DNA of 64,000 nt from Akkermansia sp. RCC_12PD (lineage in GTDB: Bacteria; Verrucomicrobiota; Verrucomicrobiia; Verrucomicrobiales; Akkermansiaceae). Below are positions 7,817 through 16,757 of the stretch, piece after piece; position 1 is the stretch's first letter; every line of letters begins with the position of its first letter. The notes beneath the pieces were generated by a model that was not told the DNA's origin, did no database searches, and worked only from the letters and a program-made list of their open reading frames with translations. Where the stretch lies: the NCBI RefSeq assembly GCF_036417355.1, contig NZ_CP143889.1, positions 1,116,001 through 1,180,000 on the forward strand, in the 5' to 3' direction. The position numbers and the translations under genes were made by a program.

Positions 7817-9682
7817 CTACGCCTTGCCGAACGGGAAAAACAGGGGAATTACGACGATCATCACCAGTCCCATGATCACCTGAAGCGGCACGCCAACCTT
7901 TACGTAATCCATGAACGTGTACTTTCCCACCGGCATCACCAGGGCATTGGGAGGCGTGGAAAAGGGAGATGCGAAACACATGCTGGTACCCACGGAAACC
8001 GCCAGCAGCAGCGGATAAGGGCTGATTCCCATGCTCACGGCGGACTGCACGGCAATGGGCGCCAGAAGCACCGCCGTAGCCGTATTGCTAATGAACATGG
8101 TCAGCAGGGACGCCGTGAAATAAATGCCGGCCAGCAGGGCCAGGGAACCAAACCCTCCCAGCCCCGCCACGAGACCATGGGAAATGGCTTCCGACGCCCC
8201 CGTTTTTTCCAGTGCCAGGGACATGGGCAGCATGGCAGCAATGAGCACGATGCTTTCCCAATTGATCGTCTTGTACGCTTCCTGCACGTTGCGCAGGCAG
8301 CCGCACAACACCATGAGGACGGCGGCAATTAGAACGGCGGCCACGGCCGGAACCCAATTGAATACCATGGCAACGATCATCAGGATCATGATTCCCGCGG
8401 CCAGGGGCGCCTTGTGCGTCAGCGTCACCTTGGAAGCCTCCGCCAGGGGCTGGCCCACCACCACCCATTCAAACGTTTTCTCGCTTAGACGCGCGATATC
8501 CGTCCACGTTCCCTGAATGAGAAGCGTATCCCCATATTGGAGCTTTACGTCCTTCAAATTGTGGAAAAGGTAATGATTATCCCGCTGGATGGCCAGAATG
8601 TTGACGCCGTACTTGGCACGGAGCCCGGAAGACTTGACCGGAGTATTGATCAAGTCGGAATTGCGCATCAGCAACATCTCCGCAATGCCGATTTCATCAA
8701 ACTTCAACTTGCTCCTGAGTACGGAATCCGTATCTTCCGGCGTCTTCCGGTTGATCATCACGGCTCCGAAATCCCGGGCAAAACGGTCCACATCCTCAAA
8801 CTCCCCCATCACGTAAATCACGTCCGCCTTCCTCACCCGCGTATCGGACCCCGCCATGGTCTGGCTGACCGTCTGCAGGAAGGAATGGCGGGCGGAGTGC
8901 CTGCGGCGCACCTCCACAATGTTCACATGGTAGCGGTCCGGAATATGCAGGTCGTGCAGGGGATGCTCCGTTAACTCGGAATCTTCCAGCACGCGCAGCC
9001 GGTACAGGTTGCCGATGATCTGGTATTCGTCTATCAACTGGCTCAGGGATTTTCCTTTGGCCTCGTATTGCGGTTCCTCGCCGCGTTCTCCCAAAAACTT
9101 CCTGCTCAGGGGAATCAGAACCAGAACGCCCGTGACGATGCACACGATGCCGATGGGAGTGAAAGAAAAAAAGCCCAGCCCTTCCAGCCCGGCTTCCTGA
9201 AGCTGGTTGTTCACCACGAGGTTGGGAGGCGTGCCGATCAGTGTCAGCATGCCCCCCATGCTGCTGGCGAATGCCATGGGCATCAGAAGGCGGCGGGTTT
9301 GAATCCCTCCGTCTGCCGCCAGACTCACAAGAATGGGCAGCATCAGCGCCACCGTGCCCGTATTACTGACAAACGCGCCTATCCCCGCCGTCACGAGCAT
9401 TGTCAGCACCAGCAGGCGCAGTTCGCTTTTCCCGGCCATCTTCACAATCCTGCCGCCTATCATTTTGGCAAGTCCCGTCCTGAAAATGGCGCCGCCCACC
9501 ACAAAAAGTCCCACCATCATCACGACGATGGAGTTGGAAAATCCGGAAAGCGCCTGCTCAGGGCCCAGGATTCCGAACACCATCAGGCACAACAGGGAGC
9601 ACAAGGCGACAATATCCGAACGAATTCTCCCTTGGACAAACAGAATGGCCGAGACTCCCAGAATAATCAGTGTGGTCAACAT
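7817..9682 (-). CDS. SLC13/DASS-family anion symporter with central RCK_C domains
   Basis: 621-residue inner-membrane transporter. The two transport halves carry the paired hairpin signatures: SNTGTVALMLPI and GGMLTLIGTPPNLVVN in the N-terminal half, SNTATAVLLAPIAVQSA and SPFSTPPNALVMPVGKYT in the C-terminal half. Between them (about residues 205-395) lie two TrkA-C/RCK_C regulatory domains, for example DRYHVNIVEVRR and AKYGVNILAIQR. Relatives move sulfate, dicarboxylates or other anions with sodium. The RCK_C-containing subgroup is often called sulfur-acquisition (SAC1-like) or citrate transporter, but the substrate cannot be read from the sequence. Start ATG at 9682 leads straight into the first membrane helix. 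Confidence 0.9.
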   Translation of the reverse strand: MLTTLIILGVSAILFVQGRIRSDIVALCSLLCLMVFGILGPEQALSGFSNSIVVMMVGLFVVGGAIFRTGLAKMIGGRIVKMAGKSELRLLVLTMLVTAGIGAFVSNTGTVALMLPILVSLAADGGIQTRRLLMPMAFASSMGGMLTLIGTPPNLVVNNQLQEAGLEGLGFFSFTPIGIVCIVTGVLVLIPLSRKFLGERGEEPQYEAKGKSLSQLIDEYQIIGNLYRLRVLEDSELTEHPLHDLHIPDRYHVNIVEVRRRHSARHSFLQTVSQTMAGSDTRVRKADVIYVMGEFEDVDRFARDFGAVMINRKTPEDTDSVLRSKLKFDEIGIAEMLLMRNSDLINTPVKSSGLRAKYGVNILAIQRDNHYLFHNLKDVKLQYGDTLLIQGTWTDIARLSEKTFEWVVVGQPLAEASKVTLTHKAPLAAGIMILMIVAMVFNWVPAVAAVLIAAVLMVLCGCLRNVQEAYKTINWESIVLIAAMLPMSLALEKTGASEAISHGLVAGLGGFGSLALLAGIYFTASLLTMFISNTATAVLLAPIAVQSAVSMGISPYPLLLAVSVGTSMCFASPFSTPPNALVMPVGKYTFMDYVKVGVPLQVIMGLVMIVVIPLFFPFGKA

Positions 9683-9849
9683 ATTAAATCAGTGCAGCAG
9701 TTGGAAAAGGGAGCCCTTTCTAACATATCCGTTCCCTCCTTGTCGACCAGCCCAGAAGTCATCCATGCGGCATACTCCTGGGCCTTCCGCCGGAATCGCA
9801 GCGGTTTTGCTGAAAAATCCGGCATTCCGGAATGTTTCACGGAGCAGCA

Positions 9850-10086
9850 TTGCCAAACTTTTCCCTTTTAAAAGTAGCTGATTGTAAAATCACTAAGGAC
9901 AATCGACATATCGGCGGATTCATGGCGGACGGCTTTAATGAGGTCGCTGCGATGAAAGCTTCGAATGCAGGGATCTCCGTGGATACCGCTGTGAACATCG
10001 CCAGGGAATCGGCAGATGTCATCCTGCTGGAAAAACCTGATGGTTTTGGAAAACGGCAACATTTGCCGCGGAAATCCTTGCTTCTG
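9850..10086 (+). pseudogene. Relic of an MgtA/MgtB-type Mg2+ P-type ATPase
   Basis: A short open stretch reads [20 protein letters not shown], then [20 protein letters not shown] and LLEK. Intact magnesium P-type ATPases have GFMGDGINDAxAL followed by GISVDxAVDIAKESADIILLEK at the hinge, so the match is long and specific. The hinge Asp-Gly-Ile-Asn-Asp is degraded to ADGFNEV. After LLEK the frame shifts: the next codons of the family (LMVLENG) are present, but in another frame (10027-10047). No phosphorylation or transmembrane segments remain nearby. It is a decayed remnant of roughly 60-75 codons. Confidence 0.8.
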
Positions 10087-10212
10087 CCAGGGGGTATCTT
10101 CAAGAAGCCTCTTGAAGCCATCACCGCCGTGAAAGACGGGAAAAGAAGGAGAAGGAAGAAAAGGAAAGACCCTGCATTGTTACATTCATGCAAGGCTTGA
10201 AAAAAGAAAAAG

Positions 10213-10298
10213 TGGTGGGTAGAGAAGGATTCGAACCTTCGAAAGCGAATGCTAACAGATTTACAGTCTGCCCCCTTTGACCGCTCGGGAATCTACCC
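10213..10298 (-). tRNA. tRNA-Tyr (GTA)
   Basis: 86 nt on the minus strand including an encoded CCA. The acceptor stem GGGTAGA pairs with TCTACCC, followed by discriminator A and CCA. The anticodon loop reads CTGTAAA (GTA) in stem CAGA/TCTG. There is a long variable arm as expected for tRNA-Tyr, and the T arm is GAAGGTTCGAATCCTTC. Confidence 0.95.
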
Positions 10299-10398
10299 AC
10301 TTGAAGTGATGTGGGCCGAATGTATAGACTTCCTCCGCGCTTGGCAAGTTTTTTTTCAGTTAAGCCGATTCCGGATGGAACAAAAACTCATGGCCTTC

Positions 10399-10884
10399 CT
10401 ACAAATCAGCCACATATACCGGAGCACGGCTGTCCAGGGAGTCCGTCTCCAGTTGTTCAAGCTGAGGGAAAATATTTTCCATGCTCTCCCACACCGCGGG
10501 AATGATCTTGATTCCGGTCCCAAAGCGGGCGGCAATCATCAGGGCATCGGACGGACGGGAGTCCAGTTCCACCAGCTTCTCCATAACTTCATTGACGGCT
10601 TCCACCGCTACCCGGGCATAAAAGACTTCATCCTTGCGCCCGTTAATCAACACCAGCCTGACCCGGCACTCCATGGCGGAGAGCAGGTGCGCCAGCAGGG
10701 AGGAAGTGTCCGGCCTCGCCGGGCGTTCCCCCTTCAGCGCCTGTTCCAGGGCCATGCCGTCCGGCAGCTCCATGAAAATGACGCCTACCTTGCCGGTAAG
10801 CGGATCACGCAGGCATACCCCCGCGCCTGCCCGTGTATAGAGCAGCGCATAAGGTTCCACGGTAATCAGCTTTTCTTCCGGCAT
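10399..10884 (-). CDS. Bifunctional nuclease (BFN/DUF151) domain protein
   Basis: About 161 residues from the ATG at 10884; longer readings overlap the upstream gene. The core VELDSRPSDALMIAARFGT near residues 105-123 is the hallmark of the DUF151/BFN fold, preceded by the strand-rich part containing GVIFMELPDGMALEQAL. Family members in plants and Thermotoga have been reported with DNase/RNase activity, but the bacterial role is poorly known. It follows the hexapeptide-repeat protein gene by 20 bases on the same strand, suggesting an operon. Confidence 0.8.
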   Translation of the reverse strand: MPEEKLITVEPYALLYTRAGAGVCLRDPLTGKVGVIFMELPDGMALEQALKGERPARPDTSSLLAHLLSAMECRVRLVLINGRKDEVFYARVAVEAVNEVMEKLVELDSRPSDALMIAARFGTGIKIIPAVWESMENIFPQLEQLETDSLDSRAPVYVADL

Positions 10885-10904
10885 GGCAGGCAAAAGTTCG
10901 GAAA

Positions 10905-11441
10905 TTAAAAACCGGGATTGATGACCCGCTCCGTATAGCGGGTAGCCACCTTTACGTATTTTTCCGCCCACTTGCGGTTGTTAGCCTGGGATTCCGGTCC
11001 CAAGTCCTTGACCACCTTGGCGGGAGAACCCAGCACCAGGGAATTGGGAGGAATAATCGTACCTTTGGTCACCAGGGAATTGGCGCCGACCACGGACCCG
11101 CGGCCGATGACCGCACCGTCCAGAATGGTGGACCCCATGCCGATGAGGCATTCGTCCTCCACCGTGCAGGCATGCAGAATCACTCCGTGGCCCACGGTCA
11201 CGTAATTGCCCACATAGCAGCCGTAATCGTCCGCCAAGTGGATGCAGCTATTGTCCTGAATGTTGGAATAGTCTCCAATGACGATCTTGTTGATGTCTGC
11301 ACGCAGGGTGGTATGGTACCAGATGCTGGCATGCTCTCCAATGGTGACATCGCCGATCAGGTCGGCGCTGTTCGCCACAAAAGCGGTATCCGCCACTTTG
11401 GGCCAGAAGTTCGCGTAAGGTTCTCTTGCCATATGGGACAT
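10905..11441 (-). CDS. Gamma-carbonic-anhydrase-like hexapeptide-repeat protein
   Basis: 178 residues forming a left-handed beta-helix. Repeats are visible as DLIGDVTIGEHASIWYHTTL, then KIVIGDYSNIQDNSCIH, YVTVGHGVILHAC, CLIGMGSTILDGAVIG and SVVGANSLVTKGT. Three histidines (in SCIH, VGHG and ILHA) sit where the YrdA/CaiE/PaaY group and gamma carbonic anhydrases bind metal. It probably forms a cytoplasmic trimer with Zn or Fe. Whether it hydrates CO2 or acts as a thioesterase-type partner cannot be said. It is transcribed leftward, just ahead of the BFN gene. Confidence 0.85.
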   Translation of the reverse strand: MSHMAREPYANFWPKVADTAFVANSADLIGDVTIGEHASIWYHTTLRADINKIVIGDYSNIQDNSCIHLADDYGCYVGNYVTVGHGVILHACTVEDECLIGMGSTILDGAVIGRGSVVGANSLVTKGTIIPPNSLVLGSPAKVVKDLGPESQANNRKWAEKYVKVATRYTERVINPGF

Positions 11442-11580
11442 GTATTAGTTGAAGATAAGACAGCATTCCAGCTTAAAAACGTTCATTCCCCGGATATGCC
11501 GCAACCTGGGGCAAGAGAGGACGGCCCTCCGTTCCCGGCGGAAACGGAAGGTGCCTTTCCCACTCCGGCAGCCATCCGGG

Positions 11581-13212
11581 TCAATGTTCCTCCCTGATGC
11601 CTTTCTTGCTGTTTTTCTCCCGCTTTTCAGCGTCCTTCCGCAGCAAGGCGGCCTTCTTTTCATTGCCGCCCTTCTCGTAATATCCGGCAATCTTTTTCTG
11701 GATGGAAACTTCCTTTTTCACCTTGAAATAGTCGTCGGACTTTGTCCGGATGTACCTGTTGTAGGAGGATTCCGCCTCCTTGGCCAGCTGGAGTACGGCA
11801 GCCTGGTCCTCCGAGACATAGCGGTAATACTGCCCCATCAGGGCTTCAAATACTTCCGCACGGACGGCATAGTCCTTCATGGACTTCCGGTAAAGGGCCG
11901 CCACAGCCGCCTTGTCCCCTTTTTTGATCAGGATATCCGCCTGCCGCTTGATAGCGGCGGAGGTCAGGTCGCTGCGGCCTTCATCCGTTTCCTTTTCCAG
12001 TTTCTTCAGATCGCGGGCCACATTGCGCTTGTTGGTGGCGGCATCGCGCTGGGGGAAAATGTACTCGTCCTCCACGCGCGCAGCCATGGCCAGATAATCC
12101 GGACGAGAGCGGAACTTCCGCTTGATCAGGGTGACCAGCCTGTCCCATTCCTCCAGCTTTGTCCCGCTTTCAGGCCGCGCCATTACTTCAATCAGCCGTT
12201 CCCAGCCCAGGGGGCTGCCCGGCGTGTTTTCCGTAGCGGCTTCCAGCATGACTCTGACGCAATCCGGTTTCTGCATTTCTTCAAACAGGTCCGCCAGGGA
12301 AAGGTAATCCAGCGTGGCGTCCAGCCTGGCACCGTTCACTTTCCTGTCCATTCCCTGCAGAAGAGTGGATTCATGTTTGGACTTGCGGTTGTGCGGATGG
12401 GAGAAATGGCCCGTATTGTATCCGTAGCCTCCGTAGGACTGCCAGGTATCGTCCGCCGTCAGCAGGTTCACCCAGGCATGCGGTCCGCGGTTGCCGTCGC
12501 CCGTAACATATGCGGAAGGGATGCCGTTGCATTTGGCCGTGTTAACAGCAAAATAAGCCTGGTCCATGCAGATGCCGCCTTCATCCAGGATTTCCTGGAA
12601 GGAGTAGGTATTGTACGGGTCTTTGCCAAGCGCGGCGCGGTCCATGCGGTAGCGGATCATGGAATAGGCGCCTCCCCATCCCTTGCGCGTCAGGCGCACC
12701 TTTTTGCGTGCCCAGTCCATTTCCGACCGCGGAAGGCGGACATCCACGATGAACAGCAACTCGGACGGACTCAGCTTGGTGATGTCCGTCAGCAGTTCAT
12801 GCTTCTCGTCCATTTCCATGAAATATTCAAATACCTGTTCCAGCGTCAGGGGCGTCGTGGAAATATTGCCGGAAGAGGATGCCCGCAATTTGGACGGACT
12901 GGAGGCAATACCGGGATGCAGCATGGCGCATGCCAATGCCAGGGAGGAATATTTGCTGCGGGGCATGGCGGATGTTTTCATCCAGAATTCGGCCCATTTC
13001 CTCAGGATGCCGGCCCACTGTTCCTTGGGGGTCTGCTCCCGCGCCACCGTACGCAGAAAGAGCTTTACGGGATTGGATTTATCCGAAAAAAGCCATGGAT
13101 AAAAATACCTGGGGGTGCTTTCCATGGTATGCTCCCGGATGGTGTCCGGCCCCACCTTGCTGATGAGCTGGTACAGCTCGTTGGCGCGCATGAGCATGGG
13201 GCTTTGCTGGTA
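11581..13212 (-). pseudogene. Transglutaminase-like protein missing its N-terminus
   Basis: About 543 residues are readable from the first plausible ATG at 13212, and the frame stays open back to 13299 inside the preceding GH35 gene. The papain-like core is present: the catalytic Cys block DEGGICMDQAYFAVNTAKC followed by GIPSAYVTGDGNRGPHAWVNLL, which supplies His, and Asp in TADDTW. A long helical C-terminus (TPR-like, Lys/Glu-rich) follows. No signal peptide or N-terminal domain exists; the frame begins at the rearranged junction with the GH35 gene. I read it as the C-terminal part of a larger secreted transglutaminase-like protein. It may still be made if the frame is expressed. Confidence 0.65.
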
Positions 13213-13227
13213 CATGGTTTCATCAAA

Positions 13228-13259
13228 TTTGCCAGGAGGAAGGCATGTGGGTGCTTTTC
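13228..13259 (+). repeat. 32-bp inverted copy of a GH35 segment, at the gene junction
   Basis: On the plus strand this reads TTTGCCAGGAGGAAGGCATG onward to CTTTTC. It is identical to the minus-strand (coding) sequence of the GH35 gene at 14264-14295, where it encodes [10 protein letters not shown]. Flanking bases are similar but not identical. It marks the GH35/transglutaminase junction. Confidence 0.85.
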
Positions 13260-14263
13260 TGCCCCAGCCGGCGGTCCAGCGTGCCGATGAGTTCTCCATT
13301 CAGGTAAACCTGCGCGTAATCGTTGGCATTGGACAATTTCAGCGCTTCGGAAGGCCCCGCCGGAACGGCGGTGCTGTAAATGGCCATGCCCTGATTCTGG
13401 TTCCACTGTTCAAAGTAGGGCGGCTGCGGGAATTTGGAACGGAACGGCCTGGGCAGGTTCTCCCACAATCCGGCATGCACCTGCGGAGTGAACTCCGGTA
13501 TCTCCATGGAAGGAATGTCCGCGGGAGGCTCCGGAACGGCCGCCTCCGCCGGCAGCTTGGCCAGAATGATCTCCCTCATCCGGGTATAATATTCGTTCAT
13601 GCGGCCGTGTTCATCCACAGGGGAGCCGTAATCGTAGCTGGTGAGGTCCGGCTGGTATTGCCCCGGCCCCCCGTTATTGGCTCCCGCCGTGAAGCCGAAG
13701 TTGGTGCCCCCGTGAAAAACGAAGAGGCTGAAAGAACGCCCCTTGTCCATGAACCAGCGCACGTGGTCGACAATTTCGGGAGTCGGATTCCAGTTGCCTT
13801 CCCCCCAGTGCCTCAGCCAGCCAGGATACGTTTCCGAGGAGAAGACGGGGACGCCCGGATTGCACTTGTTGGCAATCTTCCAATGCCCGTCGTTCAATCC
13901 GGGGTCCAGCCCCACGGCCACGCCGGGAAGCGTGACTCCCTTCAAGTAATGTTCCCCGGCGCCGTCGGACGTGTAAAACGGTCCAAATCCCTTCCGGGTC
14001 CAGAACGTCTTCAGCCATTCCATGTACTTGGGGTCCTTGCGCTGATAACTGCCGTATTCGTTCTCCAGCTGAGTCATCAGGATGGGGCCGCCATTTTTGG
14101 CCAGAAACGGCTCCGCCACCCTGGCCACAGCTTCCAGATACCGGGCCTGGGCCTTCATGAATTTGGCGTCTTCCGTTGTCCTCAGTTTGGCCTTGGGGTC
14201 TTTCAGCAGGTAATGAGGCAGTCCTCCCAGGTCCCATTCCCCGCAGACGTACGGCCCCGGGCG

Positions 14264-14295
14264 GAAAAGCACCCACATGCCTTCCTCCTGGCAAA
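14264..14295 (-). repeat. Partner of the 32-bp inverted repeat, inside GH35 coding sequence
   Basis: This is the native position: it encodes the conserved [10 protein letters not shown] ahead of [10 protein letters not shown] in the GH35 barrel. The copy at 13228-13259 lies in opposite orientation about 1 kb away. Confidence 0.85.
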
Positions 14296-14806
14296 GTTTG
14301 AGAAACGCGGCCAAATCCCGGTTGCCGGTCTTGAAATCAAAGCTGCCGTCCGGCTGCTCATGGTCATTCCAGAACACATAAAAGGCGATTGTGTTCAGAC
14401 CCATGGCCTTGGCAGTCCGGATGCGGTGCCTCCAGTATTCCCTGGGGATCCGCTGGGGATGCATTTCCGCGCCGCGTATCTGGAACGGCTTGCCGTTCAG
14501 CATGAATTCCTGGTTATCCTCTCCGCCGAACTTGAAAACGGCAGGGGTTCCCCGCGTGGGAGCGGGTTTCCCCACATTCAGAACGGCTTCAGGACCTCCC
14601 CACGCCAGGGCGGCCATTCCGGCTATCAGAGCGACGGCTCCCATGCATCCATGTTGCTTCATCATTCCGGTTTGTTACCTTTTTTGAAGGCGGTTGCCAA
14701 TTACATTTTCCCTTCCCGTACCGCTGGAGCAAACAAGTTCCGGAATAATGTCATACATTCTGTTTTTTGCACAAAAACCGGAAAAAGTTTGTCTAAACTA
14801 ATCGAG

Positions 14807-15571
14807 ATGAAAACAATTGTTCTTCTGCGCCATGGGGAAAGCACATGGAACCGGGAAAACAGGTTCACAGGATGGACGGATGTGGACCTGACGGAAAAAG
14901 GGGTGCAGGAAGCGTATTATGCGGGCGACCTGCTGAAAGACAAGGGAATGGCTTTTGACCAGGCCTATACGTCCTACCTCAAGCGCGCCGTCAAGACGCT
15001 GAACTGCGTTCTGGACCGCCTGAACCAGGACTGGCTGCCGGTTGCCAAAAGCTGGCGGCTGAATGAAAAGCATTACGGCATGCTCCAAGGCCTGAACAAA
15101 AGTGAAACGGCTAAAAAATACGGCGACGAACAAGTTCTGGTCTGGCGCCGCAGTTATGACGTGGCGCCTCCTCCCGTGGCGGAAGACGACATGAACAACC
15201 CCCGCTGGGACCCGCGCTACAGGGAAGTGCCGGACGACGAACTGCCGCGCACGGAATCCCTGAAATCCACCATTGAGCGCCTGATGCCCTATTGGGAAGG
15301 GACCATTTTGAACTCCCTGAAAACATTGGACAACATCCTCGTCGTAGCCCACGGCAATACGCTGCGCGGCATCATCAAGTACCTGAAGCATATTCCCGAC
15401 GAAAAGCTCCTTTCCCTGAACCTGCCCACGGCCATTCCGTACGTATTCGAATTTGACGACTCGCTGAACCTGCAGAAAGACTATTTCCTGGGAGATCCGG
15501 ATGAAGTCCGCAGGCGCATGGAAGCCGTCGCCAGCCAGGGGCAGGCGTCCGGAAATACCCCCGCCACCTAA
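14807..15571 (+). CDS. gpmA: 2,3-bisphosphoglycerate-dependent phosphoglycerate mutase
   Basis: 254 residues. A cytoplasmic glycolytic enzyme interconverting 3- and 2-phosphoglycerate. The catalytic [20 protein letters not shown] block is at residues 6-25, with the phosphohistidine in [28 protein letters not shown] and the second histidine in [11 protein letters not shown] follow, all diagnostic of dPGM. Length matches the family. The ATG at 14807 is the only start with the conserved [10 protein letters not shown]. An unbroken frame extends far upstream only because it is antisense to the GH35 gene. The D-lactate dehydrogenase gene follows 12 bases later, so a short fermentative operon is likely. 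Confidence 0.95.
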   Translation: MKTIVLLRHGESTWNRENRFTGWTDVDLTEKGVQEAYYAGDLLKDKGMAFDQAYTSYLKRAVKTLNCVLDRLNQDWLPVAKSWRLNEKHYGMLQGLNKSETAKKYGDEQVLVWRRSYDVAPPPVAEDDMNNPRWDPRYREVPDDELPRTESLKSTIERLMPYWEGTILNSLKTLDNILVVAHGNTLRGIIKYLKHIPDEKLLSLNLPTAIPYVFEFDDSLNLQKDYFLGDPDEVRRRMEAVASQGQASGNTPAT

Positions 15572-15583
15572 CCCATTCCCGAC

Positions 15584-16603
15584 ATGACCGACCATCCCTG
15601 CCGCATAGCATTCTTCGACGCCAAGTCCTATGACCGGGACTCCTTCAACCCGATCAACGAACGCGAATACCATTACGATATCCGTTATTTCAAGGGGCAT
15701 CTGAATACGGACAGTGTGCCGCTCACCCGCGGGATGGATGTGGCCTGCATCTTCGTGAACGACACGGCGGGAGAGGAAGTCATCCGTGCATTGAAGGAAA
15801 ACGGCGTCCGGCTGCTGGCCCTGCGCTGCGCCGGGTTCAACAACGTGGACCTGGAAGCGGCGGAGCGCTACGGACTGCCCGTCGTGCGCGTGCCGCGGTA
15901 CTCGCCTTACGCCGTGGCGGAACACGCCGTGGCCCTGATGCTGGCGCTGAACCGCAAAATCCACCGCGCCTACTGGCGCACGAGAGATGGGAACTTTTCC
16001 CTGCACGGCCTGATGGGATTTGACATGCATGGAAAGACGGCGGGCATCATCGGCACGGGCCAGATCGCCAAAATACTTATCCGCATCCTCAAGGGATTTG
16101 GCATGAATATTCTGGCTTATGATCCGTACCCGGACAAACGCTTTGCCGAGGAAACCGGCATCACCTACACCACGCTGGACAACCTGTACACGCGGTCGGA
16201 CATCATCTCCCTGCACTGTCCGCTCACGCCGGAGACGGAATACCTGATTAATGCCGACTCCATCGGGAAAATGAAGGACGGCGTCATGATCATCAATACG
16301 GGGCGCGGCAAGCTGATCCACACTGATATGCTCATAGACGGCCTGAAATCCAAAAAGGTGGGATCCGCCGGGCTGGACGTGTATGAGGAGGAAGGGGAAT
16401 ATTTTTACGAGGATAAATCCGACAAGATCATTGACGACGACACCCTTGCCCGCCTGCTCTCCTTCAACAACGTCATCCTGACCTCCCACCAGGGTTTTTT
16501 CACAAAGGAAGCCCTGCACAACATTGCGGAAGTCACCCTCCATAACATCCGGGAATTTCTGGAAGGGAAAACGCTGGAAAATCAGGTGATTCTCAGCCAG
16601 TAG
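15584..16603 (+). CDS. ldhA: D-lactate dehydrogenase (LdhA-type 2-hydroxyacid dehydrogenase)
   Basis: 339 residues. Reduces pyruvate to D-lactate with NADH. The Rossmann motif GKTAGIIGTGQIAKIL begins near residue 150. The catalytic Arg is in IINTGRGKLIHTD, Glu in the SAGLDVYEEEGEYF region and His in VILTSHQGFFTKEA. The LdhA-specific stretch NRKIHRAYWRTRDGNFSLHG is present, separating it from D-3-phosphoglycerate dehydrogenase. Start ATG at 15584 lies 12 bases after gpmA, consistent with co-transcription. A closely related 2-hydroxyacid substrate cannot be excluded. Confidence 0.9.
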   Translation: MTDHPCRIAFFDAKSYDRDSFNPINEREYHYDIRYFKGHLNTDSVPLTRGMDVACIFVNDTAGEEVIRALKENGVRLLALRCAGFNNVDLEAAERYGLPVVRVPRYSPYAVAEHAVALMLALNRKIHRAYWRTRDGNFSLHGLMGFDMHGKTAGIIGTGQIAKILIRILKGFGMNILAYDPYPDKRFAEETGITYTTLDNLYTRSDIISLHCPLTPETEYLINADSIGKMKDGVMIINTGRGKLIHTDMLIDGLKSKKVGSAGLDVYEEEGEYFYEDKSDKIIDDDTLARLLSFNNVILTSHQGFFTKEALHNIAEVTLHNIREFLEGKTLENQVILSQ

Positions 16604-16605
16604 CA

Positions 16606-16678
16606 TAAAATTCCCCCCTCTGTCTGGATGTTTTCCGGCCGCTTGCGCGTTTCCGGCTCTTCCTCACGGGGGATTTTA
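16606..16678 (+). terminator. Possible long-loop terminator after ldhA
   Basis: An A-rich/CCCCC arm (TAAAATTCCCCC, 16606-16617) can pair with GGGGGATTTTA (16668-16678) around a GC-rich loop with inner hairpins. The loop is long for a terminator, so this is tentative. Confidence 0.35.
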
Positions 16679-16757
16679 CGATTTAGTTAGGCATGGACTA
16701 TTTCCCATTGACAACTAATGGCATTTAAAGGAGAAAAGGGATACTCCCCCCTACACG

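Larger units (their letters stand above)
13223..14665 (-). pseudogene. GH35 beta-galactosidase, C-terminally truncated
   Basis: 480 residues. A signal peptide ([20 protein letters not shown]) is followed by a GH35 TIM barrel: [29 protein letters not shown], the acid/base Glu in [11 protein letters not shown], and the nucleophile Glu in [15 protein letters not shown]. This family releases terminal galactose, here probably from mucin glycans. After the barrel a short linker leads to the start of a jelly-roll ([21 protein letters not shown]). The frame then enters an inverted copy of its own sequence and stops. Full-length relatives continue through one or two more beta domains. The catalytic barrel is complete, so the truncated enzyme could be active. 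Confidence 0.75.

Noticed and set aside
11449-13290. 613-codon rightward open frame
   Set aside because: Antisense of the transglutaminase-like gene; no recognisable protein.
13115-14800. Very long rightward open frame running into gpmA
   Set aside because: It is antisense to the GH35 and transglutaminase-like genes, whose minus-strand reading shows clear family motifs; the true gpmA starts at 14807.
14798-16606. 602-codon leftward open frame
   Set aside because: Antisense of gpmA and ldhA, which have intact active sites on the plus strand. GC-rich third positions create it.
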